A stretch of DNA of 64,000 bases from Nocardia higoensis (GTDB lineage: Bacteria > Actinomycetota > Actinomycetes > Mycobacteriales > Mycobacteriaceae), in the NCBI RefSeq assembly GCF_015477835.1, contig NZ_JADLQN010000001.1, forward strand, positions 310,001 to 374,000, written 5' to 3'. Each line of letters begins with the position of its first letter. The first letter of the stretch is position 1. The translations under genes and the position numbers were made by a program. The notes beneath the pieces were generated by a model. It did not search any database and was not told the DNA's origin. It was given only the letters and a program-made list of their open reading frames with translations. This document shows, piece after piece, positions 16,128 to 36,202 of this stretch.

Positions 16128-18016
16128 GCGACGACACCGGCGCGGTCACGGCCACCACCACCGGCACGGACGCGGCCGCCGACTGGCGCGGCATCGCCAA
16201 CGAGGACCGGGAAGTCACCGGCACCGGCAATCTGGTGCTGGCCCGGCGGTCCCGGCGGCTGCTCGCCGAACTGGTCCGCCCGTATCGGGGCCGCGCACTG
16301 CTCGCGCTCGTTCTCGTCCTGATCGACAACGCGGCCACGGTCGCCGGCCCGCTGTTCGTCGCCTACGGCCTCGACCGTGGCATCGCGGGCGGGGCGCGCG
16401 GTGATTGGACGCCATTGGCGTGGGCTATCGGCGGCTACGCGTGCGCGGCCCTGGTGGGTGGGGTGTGCACATACTTCTTCGTCCGCCTCGTCGGCGAGCT
16501 CAGCCAGAACGTGTTGTTCGACCTGAGGGTGCGTGCGTTCGCCCACACCCAGCGCCTCGATGTCGCCTTCCACGAGAGATACACCTCGGGCAAGGTCGTC
16601 ACGCGGCTCACCGGCGACATCGAGACACTGCAGGAACTGCTCGAGAGCGCCTTGAACATGGCACTGGGCGCGATCCTGTCGGTGGTGACCATCGCGGCAC
16701 TGCTGGTCTATCTGGATCGGCCGCTGGCCGTGATCGTCTTCGCGGGCTTCGTACCGCTGGTGCTGGTCACCCGGTGGGCGCAGCGCAGACAGCGTACGGG
16801 CTATCGCCGTACCCGTCGCGCGGTCGCGCGGGTGGTGGTGCATTTCGTCGAATCGATGGGCGGGATGCGCGCGGTGCAGGCGTTCCGGCGCGAGCGTCGC
16901 AACGATTCCGTGCTCGCCGCCGAGGACGGCGAATTCCGGGCCGCCAATGTCACGGCGGTGTACGGCATGGCCGACTACGCCGCGCTCACCCGGCTGCTGG
17001 GTAACCTGACCACCGCTGTCGTGGTGGTGGTGGGCGCGTGGCGGGTCATCCACGGCGATCTCGCGATCGGCGTGCTGGCGGCATACCTGTTGTATCTCAA
17101 CAACTTCTACAAGCCGCTCGACGAGCTGGCGCAGGTGTTCAACGCGTACCAGTCGGCCGCCGCGGCACTGGAGAAGATCTCCGGCGTGCTGGAGGAGCAG
17201 CCCGCGGTCGCCGAGCCGATCGACCCGGCGTCCCTCGACAACGTAGAAGGCGAAATATGTTTCGAGGGTGTCTGGTTCGACTACTCGCGCCCGCCCGAGG
17301 GGCAGAACGGTGCGGGGGAGCCGGGCCCCACCGCGGTGCTGCCGGTGACGGATCTGGCTGTTGCGGCCGGTCAGGTGCTGGCGCTCGTCGGACCGACCGG
17401 GGCGGGCAAATCCACGCTGGCCAAGCTGGTGACCCGCTTCTACGACCCGTCCGGCGGGCGGGTACTGCTCGACGGCGTCGATCTGCGCCGGATCGCCGAT
17501 GCCGATCTGCGCCGCCACGTCGTGATGGTCACCCAGGAGGCGTATCTGTTCGCCGGGTCGGTGGCCGACAACATCCGGCTCGGCAAGCCGGACGCCACCG
17601 ACGCCGAGGTGCGCTCGGCCGCTCGCGCGGTCGGGCTCGAGGCCTTCGTCGAGACGCTGCCGGAAGGCTTCGACACGGACGTGCGCCGACGCGGCGGACG
17701 ACTGTCGGCCGGGCAGCGGCAGCTGGTCGCTTTCGCGCGGGTGTTCCTGGCCGACCCCGCGGTGCTGGTGCTCGACGAGGCGACCTCGAGTCTGGACATC
17801 CCCGGCGAACGCCTGGTGCAGGAGGCGCTGGAGACGGTGCTGCGCGGGCGCACCGCGATCATCATCGCGCACCGGCTCTCGACGGTGGCCATCGCGGATC
17901 GGGTGCTGGTGATGGAGGCGGGCCGGATCGTCGAGGACGGCTCGCCCGAGGAGCTGATCGCCGGGGAGGGCCGCTTCGCCGGGCTGCACGCGGCCTGGCG
18001 CGAATCGTTGGTCTGA
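16124..18016 (+). CDS. ABC exporter half-transporter, canonical-site subunit
   Basis: A 630-residue partner of the preceding gene, with a six-helix membrane domain and an NBD. Walker A is GPTGAGKS near residue 423, Walker B VLVLDEATSSLD retains the catalytic Glu (E552), and the signature is altered to LSAGQRQL. In a heterodimer this subunit's Walker A/B would pair with the partner's intact LSGGQ to form the one active ATP site, while the other site is degenerate on both sides. Start and stop codons overlap (ATGA), so the two subunits are co-translated. A 629-residue length is usual for the family. Confidence 0.88.
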   Translation: MSDDTGAVTATTTGTDAAADWRGIANEDREVTGTGNLVLARRSRRLLAELVRPYRGRALLALVLVLIDNAATVAGPLFVAYGLDRGIAGGARGDWTPLAWAIGGYACAALVGGVCTYFFVRLVGELSQNVLFDLRVRAFAHTQRLDVAFHERYTSGKVVTRLTGDIETLQELLESALNMALGAILSVVTIAALLVYLDRPLAVIVFAGFVPLVLVTRWAQRRQRTGYRRTRRAVARVVVHFVESMGGMRAVQAFRRERRNDSVLAAEDGEFRAANVTAVYGMADYAALTRLLGNLTTAVVVVVGAWRVIHGDLAIGVLAAYLLYLNNFYKPLDELAQVFNAYQSAAAALEKISGVLEEQPAVAEPIDPASLDNVEGEICFEGVWFDYSRPPEGQNGAGEPGPTAVLPVTDLAVAAGQVLALVGPTGAGKSTLAKLVTRFYDPSGGRVLLDGVDLRRIADADLRRHVVMVTQEAYLFAGSVADNIRLGKPDATDAEVRSAARAVGLEAFVETLPEGFDTDVRRRGGRLSAGQRQLVAFARVFLADPAVLVLDEATSSLDIPGERLVQEALETVLRGRTAIIIAHRLSTVAIADRVLVMEAGRIVEDGSPEELIAGEGRFAGLHAAWRESLV

Positions 18017-18154
18017 GCCCTGGGGCATGCCTCGACAGCCGAGCGTCGCGGGTCGGCGCCGGGTCGGTGCGGTGACGGACACCGCACGTCTCGGACAATG
18101 GGTGCCGAGTAGAGCGAACGCCAGGCAACACACCCCGTCGAAGGGATGACCACG

Positions 18155-19330
18155 ATGAGCACAACCCCCGTCACACCGCTCGAATTGTTCGGCATCGACG
18201 CCCTGCTGTCGGCGGAGGAACGCGATATCGCCGCCACCGTGCGGCGTTTCGTCGACGAGCGGTTGCGTCCGCACATCGCGGAGTGGTTCGAATCGGGCAC
18301 CATCGCGCGGGAGATCGCGCGCGAGGCCGGTGCGCTCGGTCTGCTCGGTATGCACCTGAAGGGGTACGACTGCGCGGGCACCAGCGCCGTGGCCTACGGC
18401 TTGGCGTGCATGGAGCTCGAGGCCGGGGACAGTGGGCTGCGCAGCCTGGTCTCGGTGCAGGGCTCGCTGTCGATGTATTCGATCCACCGCTGGGGCTCGG
18501 AGGAGCAGAAGCGGCAGTGGCTGCCGCGCTTGGCCTCCGGCGAGGCCATCGGCTGCTTCGGCCTCACCGAACCCGACTTCGGCTCCAATCCGGCGGGCAT
18601 GCGCACATCGGCCGAGCGTGACGGGGGCGACTGGGTGCTCAACGGCACCAAGATGTGGATCACCAACGGCTCCATCGCCGACGTCGCGACGGTGTGGGCG
18701 CAGACGGAGGAGGGCGTGCGCGGGTTCCTGGTTCCGGCCGGCACCCCCGGTTTCACCGCCCACGCCATCCATCGCAAGCTCTCGCTGCGCGCCTCGGTCA
18801 CCGCCGAACTCGTGCTCGACGACGTGCGCCTGCCCGCCGACGCGATGCTGCCCGAAGCGCACGGTCTGTCCGGACCGCTGTCGTGCCTCAACGAAGCCCG
18901 TTTCGGCATCACCTTCGGCGCGCTCGGCGCCGCCCGCGACTGCCTGGAGCAGACCATCGACTACGTGCGCCACCGCGAGGTCTTCGACCGTCCGCTGGCC
19001 GCCTACCAGCTGACCCAGCAGAAACTCGCCGACATGACCCTCGAGCTGGGCAAGGGCATGCTGCTCGCCCTGCACCTGGGCCGGATGAAGGACGCGGGGA
19101 CGCTGCGGCACCAGCAGGTCAGCCTGGGCAAGCTCAACAGCGTGCGCGAGGCGATCGCCATCGCCCGCGAATGCCGCACCCTGCTCGGCGCGAGCGGCAT
19201 CACCCTGGAGTACTCGCCGCTGCGCCATGCCAACAATCTCGAGTCGGTGCTCACCTACGAGGGCACCAGCGAGATGCATCAGCTCGTCATCGGGGAGCAG
19301 GTGACCGGCGTCGGGGCGTTCCGGGGCTGA
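18155..19330 (+). CDS. Glutaryl-CoA dehydrogenase-like acyl-CoA dehydrogenase
   Basis: The 391-residue flavoprotein aligns by eye with glutaryl-CoA dehydrogenase: GLLGMHLKGYDCAG, AYGLACMELEAGDSGLRSLVSVQGSL (including the Arg that binds the distal carboxylate in GCDH), CFGLTEPDFGSNP, and the catalytic Glu in TYEGTSEMHQLVIGEQVTG (E369). GCDH dehydrogenates and decarboxylates glutaryl-CoA to crotonyl-CoA; related enzymes only dehydrogenate. GAAGGG precedes the ATG at 18155 by 9 nt, which I prefer over the ATG at 18146 that abuts it. The position between an exporter and a PKS raises the possibility of a role in supplying or tailoring acyl units; an ordinary catabolic role is equally possible. Confidence 0.8.
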   Translation: MSTTPVTPLELFGIDALLSAEERDIAATVRRFVDERLRPHIAEWFESGTIAREIAREAGALGLLGMHLKGYDCAGTSAVAYGLACMELEAGDSGLRSLVSVQGSLSMYSIHRWGSEEQKRQWLPRLASGEAIGCFGLTEPDFGSNPAGMRTSAERDGGDWVLNGTKMWITNGSIADVATVWAQTEEGVRGFLVPAGTPGFTAHAIHRKLSLRASVTAELVLDDVRLPADAMLPEAHGLSGPLSCLNEARFGITFGALGAARDCLEQTIDYVRHREVFDRPLAAYQLTQQKLADMTLELGKGMLLALHLGRMKDAGTLRHQQVSLGKLNSVREAIAIARECRTLLGASGITLEYSPLRHANNLESVLTYEGTSEMHQLVIGEQVTGVGAFRG

Positions 19331-19627
19331 GCGTGTGACCGATCGAGGAGCCTGGACAGGCGCGCTGGGCTGGCGGTGGAGAGCGGACATCGGACCGTCG
19401 GGACACGACCGGCAACAGCCCGCCGATGACCGAAGCCGAAGGCGGAGAATGCCTTCGGCGCCGTCGACGCCGACCGGAGGAAACACCGCGATCTCGGTGA
19501 TCGTCTTGCTGATACCGACGGTCCCACTACTGTGGTCCCAGACACCAGTGTGCTACTTCTCCAACGCAATACAGATCCCCGGGTAAACCGACGGGTGTAC
19601 CACGGACCGGACGTCAGGACTCAACTC

Positions 19628-30273
<10,646 letters not shown>

Positions 30274-30277
<4 letters not shown>

Positions 30278-32694
30278 CCGACACGGCCGAACCCACCCCG
30301 GTCCGCGACTCCGTCCCGGACCGTCGCGCTCGCGGCGAATCCCTGGAGCGCGGCACCGGACTCGATGTCGCCGCCCTGCTCGCCCGCACCGGCCTCGGGG
30401 GCAGCGCGTCGCCCCCGTCCGGCATCCGCAGTCCCCTACCGGACGCTTCCGTCACCCCACCCACAGCGGACTCCGTTGCCGAGCGGAACGGTTCGGCCGT
30501 ACCCGCCGAGCCAGGAGTGCCCGCGCGGAATTCGCCGAGTCCACCGAGGGATATGCCGACGCTGGCCGCGGCGATCACCGCGCTGGCCACCCGCTTCAGC
30601 GCCACCCCGATGGGCCCCGACACCGACTTCTTCGACGCGGGTGGCACCTCGCTGGCCGCCGTCGAATTCGTCGCGGCACTGGCGGGCGATCTCGGCGTCC
30701 ACCTCGATCTCGACACGGTCTTCTTCGACGCGCGTCCGCGCAGGCTGGCGCAGCGATGGCTGGCGGATCCGACCGTCACCGCACCGGTCAGCGGAGTGGC
30801 AGCAGGGCGGGATCTCGAGGCCGGCGAAGTCGGCGACGGTGCCTTCGGTCGCCGCGCCGGTGATGGCATCGGCACCGAGGGCGGGGACATCGACACCGAC
30901 GATCTCGCCCAGCTCTTCGCCGATCTGTCCGGCGCGGACAGGCTCCCGCTGGTCACCCCGGCGGAGCGGGTCGAGCCCCGGCGCATCCTGCTCACCGGCG
31001 CGACCGGCTTCCTCGGCAGTCACCTCCTGCTGGACCTGTTGCGGCACAGCGACGCCCACGTGGTGTGCCTGATCCGCGCCGACGACGAGGACACGGCGCG
31101 AGAACGATTGATCGACGCGCTGCGACGTTTCGCTCTGCCGTCCTCGCGAGAGGTGCTGCGCCGGGTAACGCCGCTGGCGGGCGATCTGCGCGAGCCCAGG
31201 CTCGGACTGTCCGACGAACAGTGGGAAAAAGCGGCGGCGCAGGTGGATTCGATCGTCAACGCCGCGGCCGCGGTGGACTTCCTGCGCGGATATCCCTCGC
31301 TGCGACGCACGAATGTCCTCGGCCCGCTCACCCTCGCCGAACTGGCCTGCACCGGCAGGTCGACACCGATACACCACATCTCCTCGCTGGCGGTGTTCAA
31401 CGGTGTCGAGTCGCGATCACTGGGGGAGGACGATCCGACCGCGCCCGTGGCGACGCTGCCGATCGGCTACGACCGCTCCAAGTGGGCGGCCGAGGCGATC
31501 CTGCGCCGGGCAGGCGAGCACGGTCTCACCGTGACGATCCTGCGTCCGGGCGGGATCGGCACCCATCCGGAGACCGGGGCGCACAATCCGCGCGATCTCA
31601 ACAGCGGAATCACCGCCGCGTTGCTGCGTTTTCGTACCGTGCCCGGCTTCCGGTACCTCAACGGCGCGCCGGTGGACTGGGTGAGCCGGGTGGCCGCGGA
31701 GATCGTCACGCGGCCGAGCGCCTGGGGACACACCTATCACCTGACCGGCGAACCGACCTCGCTCGAGCAGATCGTCGCCAGGACCACGCTCGGCGGCCTC
31801 GGGGTGCGCGTGCAGCACTGGGAGAACTGGTGCGACGACGTGGTCCGCGCGATCCGCGAGGAACCCGCTCCCGAACTGGAGTCGCTGGCGCAGGTGTTGC
31901 AGAGCCCGGTCGCGCGGCGGCAGCTGGCGGCGATGGTGGGGGTGCCGCCCTCCCGCGCCGACCGCACCGAAGCTTTCGTGGCCGCGCACGGCTTGCCCGC
32001 TCCGATATCCGGCGCGGCGGCGGGCGGCAGGATGCTCGCGGCGACGGCCGGGCTCGGCGCGCCCGGCGGCGAACCGTACCTGCGCTTCGACGAAACCCTC
32101 AGCGGGACGATCGGCCCCGTCGGCGGCGCCGCCGACCTCCCCTGCGATCTGCGACTGACCCTGTCGATCGCCGACAGCGCGCAGGCATTCACCGCCCGCG
32201 TCCTCGACGTCGGTGGCGAACTGACCTGCCCGGCCATCCACGACGAGCCGCTGACCGTCACCGGCACGGCCGCCGTCCGTCCGCACGACGGCCTGCCGCT
32301 GCACCACGAGTCCCGGCACCCGATCATGCGCTACGACCTGACCCTGCGAGCCGCCGACGGCCGCAGCTGGTGGCTGACCGGCCACAAGTTCGCCGCCGCC
32401 CGCCGTCGCTTCGTCCGCCAGCTGGGCACCCAGCTGATCGAGATCGGCCCCGCCGGACAACCCGCGTCCTGGTCCGGTGAGATCGCCGTCCCGATGCACA
32501 CCTACCTGTCCGATCAGATCGACGGCATCCGGGTGGACCCGCGACTGCCCGAACGTCAGCAACGACTGGCGAAACTGTTGTGGCTGAGCTGGTTCGGCGG
32601 GCAGCTCGGCGTGAGCCTGATGGAACCGATGCTGCGGGTCGGCGTCGACCTGCTCGACCTGCGCCGCGCCCTGCGAGAGGAACGCCGCCGATGA
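30274..32694 (+). CDS. ACP-thioester reductase with novel C-terminal domain
   Basis: An 806-residue protein. A disordered, Pro/Ser-rich N-terminus is followed by a carrier domain at about 85-165 (DFFDAGGTSLAAVEF; phosphopantetheine Ser126), then an SDR-type thioester reductase at about 235-600 with TGATGFLG (241-248) and catalytic Y399-x3-K403 (GYDRSKWAAE). Such reductases use NAD(P)H to release a carrier-bound acyl chain as aldehyde or alcohol. There is no adenylation domain, so the carrier must be loaded from elsewhere; the FkbH domain just upstream is the obvious source of a glyceryl group. Residues 600-806 form an extra domain (LRFDETLSGTIG, then MRYDLTLRAADGRSWWLTGHKF) that resembles the lipid-type domain in GMC oxidoreductase-hydrolase proteins as I recall. 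It is coupled to both neighbours by overlaps. Confidence 0.85.
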
Positions 32695-33761
32695 TGGACC
32701 GACTCCCCACGTACCGCGACGACCGCATCGACGACGGATTCCGGTTCCGCACCGCCGACGGCATCGACCTGATGCTGCGCCGATCGGGACCTGACGACGC
32801 GCCCGCCGTGCTCTTCGTGCACGGGCACGGTGTTTCCTCGCGGATGTTCGACCTGCCGGAGATCCGCAATGTCACCGACGTGCTCGCCGACGCGGGCTAC
32901 GAATCGTGGCTGCTGGACTGGCGGGGCAGCAGCCTGCTGCCCTACAACGAATCCGGCCACCGGTACACCCTCGACGACGTGGCTCTCTACGACCTGCCCG
33001 CGGCGGTCGAACAGGTGCGCCGGCACACCGGGGACCGGCCGCTGTTCGTGGTCGCGCACTGCGTCGGCGCGCTGGCAGTGGCCTCGGCGCTGACCGCGGG
33101 ACTGCTGCCCGGGTTGGCGGGCGTGGTCGCTCAAGGCGTGTTCCTGACGCCGAAGGTGAGCGGCTCGTCGCGGATGCGGGTGTTGCTCGGCAGCGAAATG
33201 ATCGGCGGGCGCGTCACCCACCTGGACTCCGATTTCCGCAAGGTCGGCCTGTGGTCGAAGCGGACCCTGCTCTACGCGGCGCTCTCCCGCAAGGGGGAGT
33301 GCCCGGACCCGACCTGCCGCATGGTGCACCACGGCTGGGGCATGGGCTCGAAGCTGTTCGAACACCACCACCTCGACCCCCGCACCCACGACCGGCTGGC
33401 CGACCTGTTCGGCGCGATCGGGCTGTCGATGCTCCCGCATCTGCGTCAGATGGAGTTGGCCCGCGCGGTCGTCCGGTGCTCTCTCGACGACGAACGCTAT
33501 GCGGCGCTGCCCGAGAACGCCCTCGACAGCGCGGGACGCATCGACTGCCCGGTGCTGTTGCTGTCGGGCAGCCGCAACGAGGCGTGGCCGGGAGCCAACA
33601 AGCTGTGTCACGAGGTGCTCGCCGAGCGGGAGCCGGGATTGGACGTGCGCTACGTGGAGATCCCGTCCTACGGCCACCTCGACACCTTCATCGGTCGCGG
33701 AGCAGCCCTGGACGTCTTCGGTCATATCGCCGATTTCCTCGACGAGCAGTGCGGGCGGTGA
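32691..33761 (+). CDS. Alpha/beta hydrolase with Cys in the nucleophile position
   Basis: The 356-residue alpha/beta hydrolase has an oxyanion-type FVHGHGVSSRMFD loop near 40-55, a nucleophile elbow VVAHCVGALAV in which Cys124 stands where Ser is usual, and a probable catalytic His329 in SYGHLDTF. A cysteine-containing insertion (KGECPDPTCRMVHHGWGMGSKLFEHHHLD) forms a lid. No signal peptide, so cytosolic. The ATG at 32691 overlaps the reductase stop (ATGA). As the third gene of the megasynthase operon it may act on the released product as an acyltransferase or editing hydrolase. The lid and the preceding gene's last domain both recall the tail of GMC oxidoreductase-hydrolase fusions, so the two may work as a unit. 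Confidence 0.82.
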   Translation: MMDRLPTYRDDRIDDGFRFRTADGIDLMLRRSGPDDAPAVLFVHGHGVSSRMFDLPEIRNVTDVLADAGYESWLLDWRGSSLLPYNESGHRYTLDDVALYDLPAAVEQVRRHTGDRPLFVVAHCVGALAVASALTAGLLPGLAGVVAQGVFLTPKVSGSSRMRVLLGSEMIGGRVTHLDSDFRKVGLWSKRTLLYAALSRKGECPDPTCRMVHHGWGMGSKLFEHHHLDPRTHDRLADLFGAIGLSMLPHLRQMELARAVVRCSLDDERYAALPENALDSAGRIDCPVLLLSGSRNEAWPGANKLCHEVLAEREPGLDVRYVEIPSYGHLDTFIGRGAALDVFGHIADFLDEQCGR

Positions 33762-33766
33762 GCGGG

Positions 33767-33787
33767 GTGCGCCCACGGGCGGCGCAC
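33767..33787. terminator. Hairpin between convergent genes
   Basis: A perfect 7-bp stem GTGCGCC/GGCGCAC (33767-33773 with 33781-33787) with a 7-nt loop lies six bases after the hydrolase stop and 24 bp before the stop of the convergent oxidoreductase, placed to end both transcripts. Confidence 0.5.
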
Positions 33788-33810
33788 GAGGGCGGCCGCG
33801 AGCGCGCGAC

Positions 33811-34812
33811 TCAACTGGGCCGGCGCAACGGCAGCCCGGCGGCCGAGTAGATGGCGTCGATGACGGTCATATTGGCCACGGAGTCGCCGGGCCCGGTCGC
33901 CACCGGCCCGCCGCGCAGCACGGCATCGGCGAAGGCGTCGAGTTGGTAGTCGTAGGAGGTGCGGCGGGTGAACCGGCGACGGAGCCCGCGTTCGTCGGTG
34001 CGCAACGAGAGCAGATGCCCCTGGTGCGGCAGCAGCGGGTTGAGCACTCGCATGCGCCCGCGCTCGCCGGTCACCGTGACAGCGACCCGCAGCAGGTCCG
34101 CCGACCACATCGAGGCGCGGACGCCTCCGGTGTGACCGGAGGCGAAACGCAGGTCGGCGCGCATGGCGCGATCGACGCGCGGATCACGCAGCTTCGCCCG
34201 CGCGGCCACCACTTCGGGCTCCGCGCCGCCGAGCAACCTGGCCATGTGCACGGCGTAGCAGCCGGCGTCCATGAGCGCCCCGCCCGCGAGGTCGTAGTCG
34301 TAGCGGATATCGGAGAAGCGAGGCAGCGGGAAGCACACCGCGGCCTCGACGTGGCGCAACGTTCCGAGTTCGCCGGAGGCGACCACTTCTTCGGCGGCCG
34401 TGGTCAACGGGTGGTAGCGGTAGTGGAAGGCCTCCATCACCACGAGACCGGATTGCTCGGCGAGCGCGCCGATCTCGCGCGCCTCGGCCGCGTCGGCGGT
34501 GAACGGTTTCTCGCACAGCACGTGCTTGCCCGCCGCGAGCGCCGCCCGTGTCCAGCGTCCGTGCAAGCCGTTGGGCAGCGGGATGTAGACGGCGTCGATG
34601 TCGGGATCGTCCAGCAGTGCGGGATAACTGTCGTACACGCGACCGATGCCGTGCTTGCCCGCGAAGCGCTCGGCCCGTGCCCGATCTCTGGCCGCCACCG
34701 CCGTGACGGCCACCTCCGGGTTGCGCCGAGTGGGCGCGATCACGGCGGCGGGCGCGATGCGGGCCGCGCCGAGAATTCCGAACCGCAGGGCAGGGCGGGT
34801 GTCGTCGACCAC
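33811..34812 (-). CDS. Gfo/Idh/MocA family sugar-type oxidoreductase
   Basis: The 333-residue protein has an N-terminal NAD(P)-binding fold (RFGILGAARIAPAAV), the family's catalytic EKPF motif near residue 97 (HVLCEKPFTADAAEAREI), and the C-terminal substrate region GGALMDAGCYAVHMARLL whose Asp/His belong to the active site. Members oxidise or reduce sugar hydroxyls or inositols. GTG start. It lies on the opposite strand between the hydrolase and the glycosyltransferases, and its start is 86 bp from the divergent glycosyltransferase gene. A role in making or modifying the sugar of the predicted glycolipid is plausible but unproven. Confidence 0.85.
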   Translation of the reverse strand: MVDDTRPALRFGILGAARIAPAAVIAPTRRNPEVAVTAVAARDRARAERFAGKHGIGRVYDSYPALLDDPDIDAVYIPLPNGLHGRWTRAALAAGKHVLCEKPFTADAAEAREIGALAEQSGLVVMEAFHYRYHPLTTAAEEVVASGELGTLRHVEAAVCFPLPRFSDIRYDYDLAGGALMDAGCYAVHMARLLGGAEPEVVAARAKLRDPRVDRAMRADLRFASGHTGGVRASMWSADLLRVAVTVTGERGRMRVLNPLLPHQGHLLSLRTDERGLRRRFTRRTSYDYQLDAFADAVLRGGPVATGPGDSVANMTVIDAIYSAAGLPLRRPS

Positions 34813-34898
34813 CCGCGGACACTAGCATCGGGACCGCGTCGCGGCAGTGTCGTCACCACCCGGCCGCTTTCCCGCGGCCGACGAACGGAAGCGAGAGT

Positions 34899-36188
34899 AT
34901 GCGTATCGCGTTGCTGACAGCGGGCACCAGGGGCGACCATCAGCCCTACCTCGCCCTGGCCGACGAATTGCGCTCGCGCGGACACGATGTCGTCATGACG
35001 GCCACCGAGAACTACGCCCATGTGGTGCGCGCGGCGGGCTTCGAGCCGGTGGTGATCCCGTTCAACTCCGCGGAACTGCTGGAGACCGAGGCGGCCAAGC
35101 GCGCACTGTCCTCGGGCGCGACGCTGCCGTTCGTCAAGATCATGCTCGACACCGTGAAGATCATGGCGGGTGAGCGCGGCGAGCGGATGCACGAAGCGCT
35201 GGCCACGGCCGCCGACTCGGCCGACATCTTGGTCGTGTGCGCCTCCATCCTGCCGTGGGCGATGGACCGCAGGGAGTTGACCGGGCAGCCGGTGGTCGGT
35301 TGCCTGCCGTATCCGCTGGAGCGCACCGAGGAGTTCCCGTCCTCGTTCATGGTCAAGCACATGATCACCTCGAAACGACTGCGCCTGGCCAGCTACACCG
35401 GCTTCGAACTCGCCTACGGGTTCGCCTACCACAAGGTGGACAAGCGCGTCCGGGAGATGATGGGGCTGCGCGGCCGCCCACGAAACCCGTTCCGCCGCAT
35501 GCGCGAGGAAGGCATCCCGCTGATCCACATGGTCAGCCCGGTGCTGTTGCCGAAACCCGCGGACTGGCCCGACCGCTCGACCGTGGTGGGCGCGCCGGTC
35601 ATGCCCGCCCACCTGCGCGCGGCGTGGGGTGAGGCGACGGTGGATCCGGCGCTGGACACCTGGCTCGACGCCGGTGATCCGCCGGTCTACTTCTGCATGA
35701 CCGGCATGCCCGTCCTCGACCCGCCCGCCTGCCTCACCCTGATCGAGGCGGTGTGCCGTCGGCTGGGCACGCGGGCGTTGGTCACCGTGCGAGGAGAGGG
35801 CTTCCCCCGCGGCGCCACCCACGACGAGCGGCTGTTCGTCCTCGATTCCTTCGACTACGACCGAGTGCTGCCCCGCTGCGCCGCGGTCGTGCACCACGGC
35901 GGCAGCGGCAATACCCACGATGTGCTCCGCTGCGGCCTGCCCGCCGTGGTCGTCGGCGTGCACAGCGACCAGTTCTACTACGGCTGGCGGATGACCGCGC
36001 TCGGCATCGGCGGCGGCTTCCCCTACCCCTCGCTCACCGAGAACCGCCTGTATCAGGCCCTGACCGCCGCGCTGACGCCCGAATCGCGTCGTGAGGCAGC
36101 GGAACTCGGTCGTGCGGTCGCCGCCGAGAACGGGGTGGCCGCCACGGCCGACGAGGTGGAGCGGCTCGTGAAGCAGGCCGCGGGCTGA
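34899..36188 (+). CDS. GT1/GT28-type glycosyltransferase (MGT/sterol glucosyltransferase-like)
   Basis: The 429-residue protein opens with MRIALLTAGTRGDHQPYLALADELRSRGHDV, the classic start of UGT-fold enzymes such as sterol 3-beta-glucosyltransferase and macrolide or glycopeptide glycosyltransferases. The donor-binding C-terminal motif is VVHHGGSGNTHDVLRCGLPAVVVGVHSDQF, which contains the HGG-S-T pattern contacting the nucleotide sugar. Acceptors of this family are lipids and polyketides. It is followed after 14 bp by a GT4-family gene, so the two form an operon that may add two sugars. No membrane segment; probably peripheral. Confidence 0.88.
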   Translation: MRIALLTAGTRGDHQPYLALADELRSRGHDVVMTATENYAHVVRAAGFEPVVIPFNSAELLETEAAKRALSSGATLPFVKIMLDTVKIMAGERGERMHEALATAADSADILVVCASILPWAMDRRELTGQPVVGCLPYPLERTEEFPSSFMVKHMITSKRLRLASYTGFELAYGFAYHKVDKRVREMMGLRGRPRNPFRRMREEGIPLIHMVSPVLLPKPADWPDRSTVVGAPVMPAHLRAAWGEATVDPALDTWLDAGDPPVYFCMTGMPVLDPPACLTLIEAVCRRLGTRALVTVRGEGFPRGATHDERLFVLDSFDYDRVLPRCAAVVHHGGSGNTHDVLRCGLPAVVVGVHSDQFYYGWRMTALGIGGGFPYPSLTENRLYQALTAALTPESRREAAELGRAVAAENGVAATADEVERLVKQAAG

Positions 36189-36202
36189 GCGGCGACGCGG
36201 CA

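Noticed and set aside
15866..19486. Very long minus-strand open frame opposite the ABC and acyl-CoA dehydrogenase genes
   Set aside because: Antisense shadow of high-GC coding sequence; no domain motifs, and it spans three clear plus-strand genes.
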